48,757 nucleotides of DNA, from NCBI RefSeq assembly GCF_007625115.1, contig NZ_VMNH01000014.1:1-48757 (forward strand), given 5' to 3'. Position 1 is the first letter of the stretch; the number at the start of each line of letters is the position of its first letter. The notes beneath the pieces were generated by a model that was not told where the DNA came from, ran no database searches, and saw nothing but the letters and a program-made list of their open reading frames with translations. Source of the stretch: Sedimenticola selenatireducens (GTDB lineage: Bacteria; Pseudomonadota; Gammaproteobacteria; Chromatiales; Chromatiaceae). This document shows, piece by piece, positions 27,104-34,800 of the stretch. Position numbers and translations under genes: made by a program.

Positions 27104-27439
27104 TTATGACCCGGTATGCTTAACGTTATCGTGATACATAATATCCGTTGCTGTCTCACTGTTATCACCGTGTCGCACATCAGGCACCGTGCTAGAGTCA
27201 GCGTGCATTGCCTCCATATGCTCACTCATCTGATGGATTGCATCCGTTTCCAAACCATTTGGATCAGAATGTCCTCGAGTTGCCGCTTGGTTTCCTTTTG
27301 ATCTCATCGCTGAATTTTGTTGAGTGTATTTATGTCCATACATCATGTCAGTTTCGAGTTGTGAATTCACATTATCAGCCGCAGCAATTCCAGATATCAG
27401 CATGGAAGAGAGAATCGCGCTACCTATTAATTTTTTCAT
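27104..27439 (-). CDS. Small secreted His/Met-containing protein under sigma-54 control
   Basis: A 111-residue protein with a signal peptide (SAILSSMLISGIAAAD). The mature part has three loose repeats: LETDMMYGHKYT, LETDAIHQMSEHM and TATDIMYHDNVKH. They combine Asp, Met, Tyr and His in a way that suggests metal binding. No family recognised. Its upstream region has a very good sigma-54 promoter and it is convergent to an NtrC-type regulator, so it is likely the induced output of that system. Confidence 0.8.
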   Translation of the reverse strand: MKKLIGSAILSSMLISGIAAADNVNSQLETDMMYGHKYTQQNSAMRSKGNQAATRGHSDPNGLETDAIHQMSEHMEAMHADSSTVPDVRHGDNSETATDIMYHDNVKHTGS

Positions 27440-27506
27440 GTTTATCTCCGTTGTATAGTTACTTAGTAATTAAACCAAGGTTTATCATGCTTGGTGCCTA
27501 AGTAAG

Positions 27507-27523
27507 TGCAACAGGTGTGCCAA
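27507..27523 (-). promoter_or_regulatory. Sigma-54 (-24/-12) promoter
   Basis: On the minus strand TTGGCACACCTGTTGCA matches the sigma-54 consensus TGGCAC-N5-TTGCA, with exactly ten bases between GG and GC. The start of transcription should lie near 27496, about 57 bases before the ATG of the 111-residue secreted protein. Confidence 0.85.
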
Positions 27524-27678
27524 TAACCATGGCATCGATTAATATACTAACTTTTCAATAAGATAGGTTAATATTTCGTCAGTGCATGAAAGCAAATACT
27601 TTCGAACGAAAAATACACTTCGTTAAAAATATTATCGTTTTGTAGTTTCTATCAATATAGATAATTTTACTCATGCAT

Positions 27679-28530
27679 CTATTCTCTACATGAGACCGCG
27701 TTTCGCCTCATGTAAGAAAGCAAAATAAGCGTAAGGCCGCCGAAGATCATGGGTGCACTCAGTAATTGGCCCATGGTAAACCAGTCGAATGCAAGATACC
27801 CAATATGGGCATCGGGCAAGCGAACAAACTCTATAATAAAGCGTATCACTCCGTACCCTGTCAGAAACAGACCAGAAACCGCCATTGCTGGACGAGGCCT
27901 TGATGAGTATAGCCATAAGATAATAAAGAGTAATATCCCTTCCAATAGTGCTTCGTATAGTTGGTTGGGATGAAGTGCCTGACTCATAAGGGTTCCCTCG
28001 GCCAGATTGAGTGTATCGAAGCACACAGATGGAAAATCTTTACAGTTAATCTGAAAACCCCACGGGAGTGATGTCGGGCCACCCCAGAGTTCACCATTAA
28101 TAAAGTTTCCTATACGACCTGCACCCAGACCCAGCGGGATAAGTGGCGCAACAAAATCAGTGCATTCAAAGAATGTGCGGTTGAAGCGTTTTGCAAATAG
28201 CATGAGGGCCACCATGACACCTAACAACCCTCCATGGAAAGACATGCCGCCCTCCCAAACTCTAAAGAGACTCAGGGGATCCCGTATAAGATTATCAAAG
28301 CCATAAAAGAGGGTGTAACCGATGCGCCCGCCAAGAATAATACCCAGTGCCATATAGAACAGTAGATCGTCAATATCATCAGCCTTCCAGCCTGAATCAG
28401 GACGTGCTGCCCGCACTCGGCCCAGCCACCAGCCCCCAATAAATGCAACCATGTACATAATACCGTACCAGTGGATACTAATAGGCCCTACCGAAAGAGC
28501 AACAGGATCGATATTTGGATAGATCGGCAT
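27679..28530 (-). CDS. lgt: Prolipoprotein diacylglyceryl transferase
   Basis: A 283-residue inner-membrane enzyme with about seven helices that transfers diacylglycerol to the lipobox Cys of prolipoproteins. Key motifs are intact: FHGGLLG, ECTDFVAPLIPLGLGAGRIGNFINGELWG, and the C-terminal GYGVIRFIIEFVR. A chromosomal copy is expected elsewhere, so this one may be an accessory copy that came with the island, which itself encodes lipoproteins (23006, 41345). It stands alone on the minus strand between the sigma-54 gene and the YHS operon. Confidence 0.95.
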   Translation of the reverse strand: MPIYPNIDPVALSVGPISIHWYGIMYMVAFIGGWWLGRVRAARPDSGWKADDIDDLLFYMALGIILGGRIGYTLFYGFDNLIRDPLSLFRVWEGGMSFHGGLLGVMVALMLFAKRFNRTFFECTDFVAPLIPLGLGAGRIGNFINGELWGGPTSLPWGFQINCKDFPSVCFDTLNLAEGTLMSQALHPNQLYEALLEGILLFIILWLYSSRPRPAMAVSGLFLTGYGVIRFIIEFVRLPDAHIGYLAFDWFTMGQLLSAPMIFGGLTLILLSYMRRNAVSCRE

Positions 28531-28772
28531 AATATTATTACCATAGAGGAATTAAAAAAGAGGCTTTTAGTGGCATTTGCTAGTTGAAATACAGAGAGGC
28601 ATGACGCCTAACCAACCTATTCGTAATGCCCAGCTCTGGGGTCACTATCAAGTGATCAACTAAACAACTATTTCACACTATCGACTGATTACTCTTCACC
28701 ATAATTTAAGGCGTACATTAACTTGCCTGCTATGGATTTATTCATCAGCTAGTACTTCTTTAAGTTATAATT

Positions 28773-29522
28773 TCAACATACTGATTTTCCCTCCGACAAG
28801 GGTTCTATACAGAAACAGGAAGGCCGGCGATAATGTCTTTCACTGTAGATTTTCAGCATTTCTTCTATCAGGACTTTGGGGTCAGATTCGTAGACCAGCA
28901 ATGCGCCAGTATCCTTACCTATGCGCCGCACCAAGTCAGGAAGTTCGTCAGTAATACCCCCGCTGCCTTTCAACACGCCAATCAACTTACCCTCGTCATA
29001 GGCAATGGCAAATTCACCCAGGGTTCCGGAACGCCCACCTAGTATGATCACCATATCACTGGACAGGATGTTGGTGACCTCACGCCCCATCAGTCCGCTG
29101 CCGGTATAGATCAGGATGTCGAAGGCATCTGCCGGTGAGTGGTATTTATGGAGATGCTCATCGAGACTCAGGGCGGGCGAGATACCCACCGACAATCCTC
29201 CTCGTGCACGTGCACCGCTGGCGCACTCGTACGGGAGTCCGGGACAGGCACCAGTAATCAGGATCAAGCCATCATTTGCAATCGTTTCGCCCAGAATCCT
29301 GGCACGGTTGGACACCGCTTGATCAGAATCAGAGTCAGCCGAGCCCATGACTCCGACAGTCAAACGTTCAGCACGGGCATTCCCGAGGTATATTTCAGGT
29401 TTGGCAATAAACTTCTGTTTGCAGTTGTCACTGCAAAAGTACCAAGAGCGACCCTTATGCACGGCCATGGCACCGGCCCTCCGCATATCCAGTTCCATCC
29501 CGCAGACAGGATCGTTGATCAT
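28773..29522 (-). CDS. YHS domain - SLOG (LOG/TIGR00725-like) fusion protein
   Basis: A 249-residue protein. Residues 1-47 form a YHS metal-binding domain (INDPVCGMELD ... WYFCSDNCKQKF). Residues about 55-230 form a Rossmann-like SLOG domain: VGVMGSADSDSD, ILITGACPGLPYECASGARARGG, and the hallmark GGRSGTLGEFAIAYDEGK. SLOG/LOG proteins bind or hydrolyse nucleotides. The C-terminus has an extra Cys-rich tail (SCFCIEP). It overlaps the upstream nuclease-like gene by four bases (ATGA), which implies coupled translation. It is the last gene of the five-gene operon from 31469. The YHS domain might gate the SLOG domain by metal; this is inference. Confidence 0.92.
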   Translation of the reverse strand: MINDPVCGMELDMRRAGAMAVHKGRSWYFCSDNCKQKFIAKPEIYLGNARAERLTVGVMGSADSDSDQAVSNRARILGETIANDGLILITGACPGLPYECASGARARGGLSVGISPALSLDEHLHKYHSPADAFDILIYTGSGLMGREVTNILSSDMVIILGGRSGTLGEFAIAYDEGKLIGVLKGSGGITDELPDLVRRIGKDTGALLVYESDPKVLIEEMLKIYSERHYRRPSCFCIEPLSEGKSVC

Positions 29523-30136
29523 GATGGTCTCCGTTTTATAGCATCTCGACGGGCCTTCTCCAGTATCATGAACAGGCCGAGGACAGGGTGTTTAAACTGG
29601 GCATGCCGCAACACCTCCCAGTGCAGGTCAAGATATTCCGCTATAAAATCGGCGATGTGTCCCAAGGTCAGCGTTGTGTAGCCACTCTGTGGCGAAGCTC
29701 CGCCGCTGGAACCGAATGCCATTAGACGTACTCGATGTCCCGTGTGTGCGACTGCTTCGCCTGTGTTGAGCAATTGCTGGACGGTATCACCCACCTCGTG
29801 CAGAGAACAGCAACCGAACCGTGCAAGGACCGTACGCAAGACGTCCGGATTCCGTGCATTGCGATTCAGTTTCGCGCGACCTTCCTTGACCTCGCCGATC
29901 AACATATCGGCGGTATTACCGTCAATACCCAGTGCCGGGTCTGGAGCAAACAGGCTGGTGCCATCGCGTCCCGTTATCAAGCGGCCAGCGCCTGGAAATC
30001 GGAACGCAAGGATGTCGAGGTCAGTTTCAACCCGGTAGCGCTGTTTGCCATAAGACTCAATTACCGGGTACTCGGCGACCGTGAAGTACCCGTTGATCTG
30101 CAGATAGGCCTCTACCAGTGCAACGGCGTGATCCAT
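29519..30136 (-). CDS. Putative PD-(D/E)XK nuclease-like protein
   Basis: A 205-residue cytosolic protein with a GGGAGG ribosome site in front of the ATG. The N-terminal half reads like a PD-(D/E)XK fold: VEAYLQINGYFTVAEYP (helix with Glu), TDLDILAFRFPG (acidic residue on a strand) and MLIGEVKEG (E-x-K). The C-terminal half (about 105-205) is helical with no motif I recognise. The catalytic pattern D...EVK is what restriction-type and repair nucleases use, but the fold is my pattern reading, not a domain hit. It is translationally coupled to the YHS-SLOG gene. Confidence 0.85.
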   Translation of the reverse strand: MDHAVALVEAYLQINGYFTVAEYPVIESYGKQRYRVETDLDILAFRFPGAGRLITGRDGTSLFAPDPALGIDGNTADMLIGEVKEGRAKLNRNARNPDVLRTVLARFGCCSLHEVGDTVQQLLNTGEAVAHTGHRVRLMAFGSSGGASPQSGYTTLTLGHIADFIAEYLDLHWEVLRHAQFKHPVLGLFMILEKARRDAIKRRPS

Positions 30137-30192
30137 GCATACCTCCCAGGTTCATCAGTAACCGAATGTAGTCCTCGATGCATAACGACCAA

Positions 30193-30462
30193 TCAGTCTG
30201 CAATCTTTGTGCGTACTGCAAAGAAGTTATAGATCGGCACCCAGATCAATGCGAAGAACCAGCCATATCCCCAGGCCTCGATCAGACCAATAAAGAAGCT
30301 CTTCCAGTTCAACCACTCAAAACCAGGTAACAGTGAACGCCAGGAGGAATACATCGCATACTCAGGCAGGGCCAGATCCCACACGACGCACAGCGTGAAG
30401 GTGATAGCCAGAAACAAACTGGTTGCATGACCAACGGCAAGCAGCGGGACACCGGTCTTCAT
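30193..30462 (-). CDS. DUF5676 family membrane protein
   Basis: An 89-residue protein with two membrane helices: VGHATSLFLAITFTLCVVWDL and SFFIGLIEAWGYGWFFALIWVPIYNFF. The central LLPGFEWLNW and the terminal PIYNFF are family signatures. The start overlaps the stop of the YHS membrane gene (ATGA). DUF5676 proteins are regularly found with YHS and copper genes, but their function is not known. Confidence 0.9.
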   Translation of the reverse strand: MKTGVPLLAVGHATSLFLAITFTLCVVWDLALPEYAMYSSWRSLLPGFEWLNWKSFFIGLIEAWGYGWFFALIWVPIYNFFAVRTKIAD

Positions 30463-30749
30463 GATCCACCTCCGCTAGTTTGCAAAGACTGCTTCAGATA
30501 TTTTTTAGGATCAACCTCGAATTGGTCCAGACATTTCCTGGAACAGAAGCGGTATAAAAGGCCTTCATGCATTTTTCCATAACCCTGCTTAATATCTACC
30601 TCCATCCCGCAGACAGGATCGATGTTGTTTCCCGCACTATCCTTGCCATGTTTGCCATGACCTCCGTGAGCCATGTGCGCGCCACAACCGTAACGCATCA
30701 TCAGAAAGAACAGGCCACCAAATAATAAAAACGACAATAAACCTTCCAT
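30459..30749 (-). CDS. Membrane-anchored YHS domain protein
   Basis: A 96-residue protein with one N-terminal helix (LLSFLLFGGLFFLMM), a Gly/His/Lys linker (GCGAHMAHGGHGKHGKD) that may bind metal, and a YHS domain (NIDPVCGMEVDI ... LYRFCSRKCLDQFEVDPKKYL) with the two Cys pairs expected for metal coordination. It overlaps the DUF5676 gene by four bases and follows the methyltransferase gene by 39 bp. It is one of four YHS-type sequences in the window. Confidence 0.92.
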   Translation of the reverse strand: MEGLLSFLLFGGLFFLMMRYGCGAHMAHGGHGKHGKDSAGNNIDPVCGMEVDIKQGYGKMHEGLLYRFCSRKCLDQFEVDPKKYLKQSLQTSGGGS

Positions 30750-30788
30750 TGTTACCTCCTTACCGACTGAACGTCGGTACTCATATAT

Positions 30789-31469
30789 CTAGCCATGTGC
30801 CCTATTTCCAGGTTTTCCCTGCGAATTTGTCGTAAAGAAGGCCTTCCATTGATTTAATGGTGGAAAAAAGGCCGGTATTCGATGCATATAATCCACATAC
30901 GGCTCACCAATTTGCTTCGACATACGGCGCTCTTCAGAGCGCGCCAGGTGCACATAGGAATAAAGTAAGATAGGTGCCATCAATACGGTCAGCAGTGTCG
31001 GCCATTGCACCAGGAAGCCTGTAATGACCAGAAACAGACCGGTGTACTGTGGATGCCTCACATAGGCATAAAGGCCATCTGTGACCATGCGCCCGTGGGC
31101 ATCATAAATCTGCCTCCAGCCGTTCTTAAGCAGTACGTAACCCGCCACCATCAGAATTAGGCTACTACCCATCACCAGTGCCCAAACCAGCCACGAACCC
31201 CCAAATACAACCACCCACAGGTGACCGAACTTGTGGTTAAAAGGTTGTAGGACAGGATAGGCATCCCCCAGCCAACCCGTGAGCAAGTAAATAGTCAGTG
31301 GAAAGCCGTACATCTCGCTGAACAGTGCTACCAGAAATGCGGTGGCCACTCCCAGGTTGCGCCATTCCGCGAAACCCTTTGGCGGTAGAAAACTCATGAA
31401 GAAAAACAGAAACAATCCGACGTTGAACGCCGCAATCACCCACATGCCGTAAGCATACTCCTGTGTCAT
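30789..31469 (-). CDS. Isoprenylcysteine carboxyl methyltransferase (ICMT)-like membrane protein
   Basis: A 226-residue polytopic membrane protein with about five helices. The C-terminal part has the ICMT/PEMT signature: DGLYAYVRHPQYTGLFLVITGF and LARSEERRMSKQIGEPYVDYMHRIP. Family members methylate carboxylates or phospholipids; in bacteria the substrate is usually unknown. It is the first gene of the YHS operon and lies about 50 bp after the MerR-type promoter at 31519-31549. Confidence 0.92.
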   Translation of the reverse strand: MTQEYAYGMWVIAAFNVGLFLFFFMSFLPPKGFAEWRNLGVATAFLVALFSEMYGFPLTIYLLTGWLGDAYPVLQPFNHKFGHLWVVVFGGSWLVWALVMGSSLILMVAGYVLLKNGWRQIYDAHGRMVTDGLYAYVRHPQYTGLFLVITGFLVQWPTLLTVLMAPILLYSYVHLARSEERRMSKQIGEPYVDYMHRIPAFFPPLNQWKAFFTTNSQGKPGNRAHG

Positions 31470-31518
31470 GACTGCACCTCCACATCGAAACCATGAATAA
31501 CTTCTTCTCTGATTATTA

Positions 31519-31549
31519 GCCTACAACCTGTGCGTTAGACACAGGTCAA
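31519..31549 (-). promoter_or_regulatory. MerR-type promoter/operator of the YHS operon
   Basis: On the minus strand -35 TTGACC (31544-31549), 19-bp spacer, weak -10 (GTAGGC, 31519-31524; TAGGCT with one more base). The spacer has the perfect dyad ACCTGTG-N7-CACAGGT (31526-31546). It has the same arm layout and arm-to-arm distance as the copA-operon site at 6040-6060 and differs by one base per arm. Confidence 0.85.
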
Positions 31550-31733
31550 GTTATTTATGAGTATCAAGCGGGTTGCAAACCTGGCTAGCAGAATGAGGCC
31601 CGGTTGCCTCAACAGATGTTGATACCCCGTCGGTGTGATGGGACGGTTTACATAACGTCCCTGATCCAACAGTAGCGGTAGATGATTTCAATCTACCCCT
31701 GTTCAGTACAACTGTGCTGGTCGTACGCAAGCA

Positions 31734-32897
31734 TCACTGATCTATCCGTCGCTCATGGATATGCAGCAAGGGGGTGAGCAACAACGGGCCAACCAGCGCA
31801 GCTCCTATTGTCATCAACACCAGCGCAACCAGCATGTGATGGCTGATATGAGCCTGTTCGAAACCAAGACCGGCAATCACCAGTGCGACCTCGCCACGCG
31901 GCACCATACCCACTCCAATCATCAGTGGACGCATGAATCCGCCACTTCCCAATGCGCCAAGGAGTCCACCTAACACCTTGCCCCCGATCGCCACCACCAG
32001 AAGTGCCGCAATCAACAACGGCATCCCCTGGTCAGCCAGGACACGCCACTCAGCACGACTGCCGATTAACACAAAGAAAAATGGCACCAGCAACAGCACC
32101 ATCCGCTCGACCTGTACTGCAAGCCGTTCCCGCTGCGGCTTGGACAATCCCTCACCGAGCCCCAGCCCGGCAAAGAAACCACCAACCACCAGCGAATAAC
32201 CCAATTCAGCCGTCAGCCATGCAAGAACAATAATCAACAGAACGCTAACTGGCCAGATAACGGCAGAGGTCTTTCGGGCTAGGCGCTGTAGCACGGTCAG
32301 GGCAAACCACTTGCATCCAAGAAAAATGGCAGTCAATATCAGCGCAGCCAGTATTGCAGATCCCAGCAACTGGCTGGCGGCAAAGTCCTCACCCAAGATT
32401 CCATGTGCGAGCGCCAGGAGATACAGCGCCACTACATCATCGACAATGGCGGCTGCAACAACGATCCGGCCGATTGCGTGATCGATCAAACCGAATTGCT
32501 GCAGGACCTGCACACTGATACCGATACTGGTGGCCGTCATGGCCGTACCTACATAGACTGCCTCTTCATGAGATGAACCCCAGACGATTGCCAGCACATA
32601 GCCACCTGCCAGACAAAATGCCATCCCAAGCAAGGCCACCCAAAGACCGGGCCAACCAGCACTGACGAGCCGCCTCAGTCCCAGATGCAGACCCGCCACA
32701 CCGAGCAACAGAACGACACCAATTTCTCCCAGCAAGTTGAGTGTCTCACCGGGATTGATCCAGCCAAGAACCGGCGGACCGATGACAATTCCGAGTAGCA
32801 CCTGGCCGATGACAGCGGGCAGACCCACACGCGTAGCAATCCAGCCAACGGTTACCCCAAGCAACAGGATGAGTATGATGTCTGGCAGCGGCGACAT
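31734..32897 (-). CDS. CPA2 family cation:proton antiporter
   Basis: A 387-residue inner-membrane protein with about twelve helices, of the KefB/NapA type. Signatures: LPAVIGQVLLGIVIGPPVLG in the first helices, TATSIGISVQVL and VVAAAIVDDVVALYLL (paired Asp for ion and proton transport), and GVGMVPRGEVALVIAGLG near the end. The cytosolic TrkA-N regulatory domain of KefB/KefC is missing. It probably exchanges sodium or potassium for protons. It follows a broken YHS gene by 12 bp and its GC content is visibly higher than that of the region beyond 33.4 kb. Confidence 0.93.
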   Translation of the reverse strand: MSPLPDIILILLLGVTVGWIATRVGLPAVIGQVLLGIVIGPPVLGWINPGETLNLLGEIGVVLLLGVAGLHLGLRRLVSAGWPGLWVALLGMAFCLAGGYVLAIVWGSSHEEAVYVGTAMTATSIGISVQVLQQFGLIDHAIGRIVVAAAIVDDVVALYLLALAHGILGEDFAASQLLGSAILAALILTAIFLGCKWFALTVLQRLARKTSAVIWPVSVLLIIVLAWLTAELGYSLVVGGFFAGLGLGEGLSKPQRERLAVQVERMVLLLVPFFFVLIGSRAEWRVLADQGMPLLIAALLVVAIGGKVLGGLLGALGSGGFMRPLMIGVGMVPRGEVALVIAGLGFEQAHISHHMLVALVLMTIGAALVGPLLLTPLLHIHERRIDQ

Positions 32898-32909
32898 ATC
32901 GATTTCACG

Positions 32910-33052
32910 CTAGCCTGAATAGGTCTTGTCAGCGTATTGCTCCAGCTGCGCCGTGAATCGCTTAAGACAACGTTCTGAACAGAACATATGTTTCGCACCT
33001 CCATATTCCGAGCTGGCTACTGCGGTCCGTTCGTCCACAGGCATACAGGATC
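32910..33052 (-). pseudogene. Frameshifted YHS domain gene
   Basis: The minus strand encodes MPVDERTAVASSEYGGAKH then MFCSERCLKRFTAQLEQY and a stop, clearly the body of a YHS domain. The expected beginning DPVCGM is broken: GATCCTGTATGC runs directly into CCTGTGGAC, as if about seven bases between two ATGC copies were lost. Translation could still start at the ATG at 33044 and give a 44-residue half-domain lacking the first Cys. It stands directly upstream of the antiporter gene. Confidence 0.7.
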
Positions 33053-33487
33053 ACGTAACCAGGAATGCGGATAATTTACCCGGTAGTGCCTGCCGTCGCG
33101 GTCCGAGATCCGGCTGTTCTAACAACCTGTTGGTACGAGCTGTGTCATATTTATGCTGACCACCCTCAGTCACTAATTCAAGCTGTGTGACTGACCTATG
33201 TCAACGAAGCTCTCGGCCTCGAACAGTACAACACGGCTTGTCCACATGACGCCGCAACTATTGATTTTTGTCTATCTGTTTTTCATGGGCATACTTCCGA
33301 CAAACCAAAGCTTCCGTCAAATCAGATACGCTGCTCGATCTGCGTAGGGATTGGAAATAAAATGCCATTTATTTGAGTGCAATCTGCAATAGGGGCTTTG
33401 GTAGAAATAGATCGCACAGAAAATTCTTCTTCATATCTACAAACAAAATAAGGCGCTACGACAGGCGTAGATTTAATCTCAAATCTC
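33053..33487. other. Intergenic region without a supported gene
   Basis: About 435 bp with no convincing reading frame. It marks a change from GC-rich sequence (29-33 kb) to AT-rich sequence (33.4-35 kb). No clear terminator or promoter is seen. Confidence 0.5.
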
Positions 33488-33970
33488 TCAGATTAGGTTA
33501 ACATTATTATCACTCTCATTATGAGCGGTCAGAAGTTTTCTGACGCGTTGATAATCCACCTCATCTGATATGTTATTCTTTTTCTTCGTTTGTGTGAGAA
33601 TGATTAGAAACATCAAAGTTATTCCACCACCTAATAATAGATAAGGGCCGATCCAAAGCAGAATAGTAGTGTTTTTAAACGGTGGGCGAAAAAGCACAAA
33701 GTCACCATACCGGCGCACCATATAATTGACAACATCATCATATGTGGAACCAGATTTAACCATCTCTAATGTCTTGCGACGCATGTCTTGCGCAAGCTCT
33801 GCATTTGAATCCGCAAGATTATTATTTTGACAAACCAAGCACCGAAGCTCGTTAATCAACTTCATATAAAGCTGTTCCTTTGCAGGTTCTTCAAACTCTA
33901 TTATTTCAATCGAGGCTGAACTCATTGCTGGCAAGAATAGGGTAGCTATCAGGAGAAATGACTTGAACAT
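33488..33970 (-). CDS. ccmH: Cytochrome c maturation protein CcmH
   Basis: A 160-residue membrane-anchored thiol protein: signal peptide, heme-ligation motif LRCLVCQNNNLADSNAELA, three-helix bundle and a C-terminal membrane helix (ILLWIGPYLLLGGGITLMFLIIL). It reduces apocytochrome CxxCH or forms mixed disulfides during heme attachment. It shares one base with the end of the ccmG gene. The short (one TM, no TPR) form is usual. The other ccm genes are not in the window. Confidence 0.95.
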   Translation of the reverse strand: MFKSFLLIATLFLPAMSSASIEIIEFEEPAKEQLYMKLINELRCLVCQNNNLADSNAELAQDMRRKTLEMVKSGSTYDDVVNYMVRRYGDFVLFRPPFKNTTILLWIGPYLLLGGGITLMFLIILTQTKKKNNISDEVDYQRVRKLLTAHNESDNNVNLI

Positions 33971-34500
33971 TATTCGGCCTCCAGCTGTTTAATAAGAGGT
34001 CGTAAATCTTTTTCCCATACGCTGTCATAGAGTGGCCCTGTATGTTTTTTGCGGATCACCCCCTTTTTATCAATCACAAAGGTTTCTGGTGCGCCGTAAA
34101 CACCCCAGTCCATAATAGCGACGCTCTCAGGATCGAAACCTACAGCAATAAAGGGGTTTCCTTTGTCTTTTAGAAACTTCTTTGCAGCTTCTGCATCATC
34201 ACGCCAATTGACCCCGACCATCTGCACCCCTTCCTCTGATGCAATGTAATTTAGAAATTCATGCTCTCGCCAACACTCGGGACACCAAGTCCCCCAGATA
34301 TTAAGCAGCCACACCTTACCTAGCAGACTTTCCGAATTGACCATCTTGTTAGGTTCGAATAGATCAGGCAGTAATAGTTTTGGTGCTTTCTGCCCAATCA
34401 ATACTGAAGGTACATCACGCGGATTGAGTGTTAATCCAATCCCAAGCAAGACAGTCATAAGAAGGAAGATACCCAGGGGAATTAAAAAACGAACTTTCAT
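33970..34500 (-). CDS. ccmG: Thiol:disulfide interchange protein CcmG/DsbE
   Basis: A 176-residue membrane-anchored thioredoxin-like protein. N-terminal helix (FLIPLGIFLLMTVLLGIGLTL), active site WGTWCPECWREH and cis-Pro loop VYGAPETFVID. It supplies reductant for cytochrome c maturation and works with CcmH encoded directly behind it. CcdA (41821) could supply it with electrons. An accessory copy outside a full ccm operon is likely. Confidence 0.95.
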   Translation of the reverse strand: MKVRFLIPLGIFLLMTVLLGIGLTLNPRDVPSVLIGQKAPKLLLPDLFEPNKMVNSESLLGKVWLLNIWGTWCPECWREHEFLNYIASEEGVQMVGVNWRDDAEAAKKFLKDKGNPFIAVGFDPESVAIMDWGVYGAPETFVIDKKGVIRKKHTGPLYDSVWEKDLRPLIKQLEAE

Positions 34501-34766
34501 GAGAGTCCTGTAGTTAATAACACGCGTGACGATTAATCACTTTCAAAATCGAACACTGTCAATAGCAAATGAAAAATAATCACCCACTTATCATATGGAT
34601 GTTACGTACTAGAGTATTCAAAATTGGGAAAGTTCAAGGCAGCGATGCACAAATTGACAATATTACTAAACATTAGATAGGCCTTATAAATTAAATATAT
34701 TTCTAATTACTTAACAAGGTGTTTCTGTAGCCCGTTTTTTATATCAAAATAATTAAACCTAAATTA

Positions 34767-34790
34767 GGGGCAGGCAATACTGCCTGCCCC
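34767..34790 (-). terminator. Hairpin terminator after the Spy-like gene
   Basis: A perfect 10-bp GC-rich stem (GGGGCAGGCA with TGCCTGCCCC) and 4-base loop lies ten bases after the stop of the Met-rich gene. In the minus direction it is followed by TAATTT, a weak T-tract. Confidence 0.75.
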
Positions 34791-34800
34791 GGGACAATGA

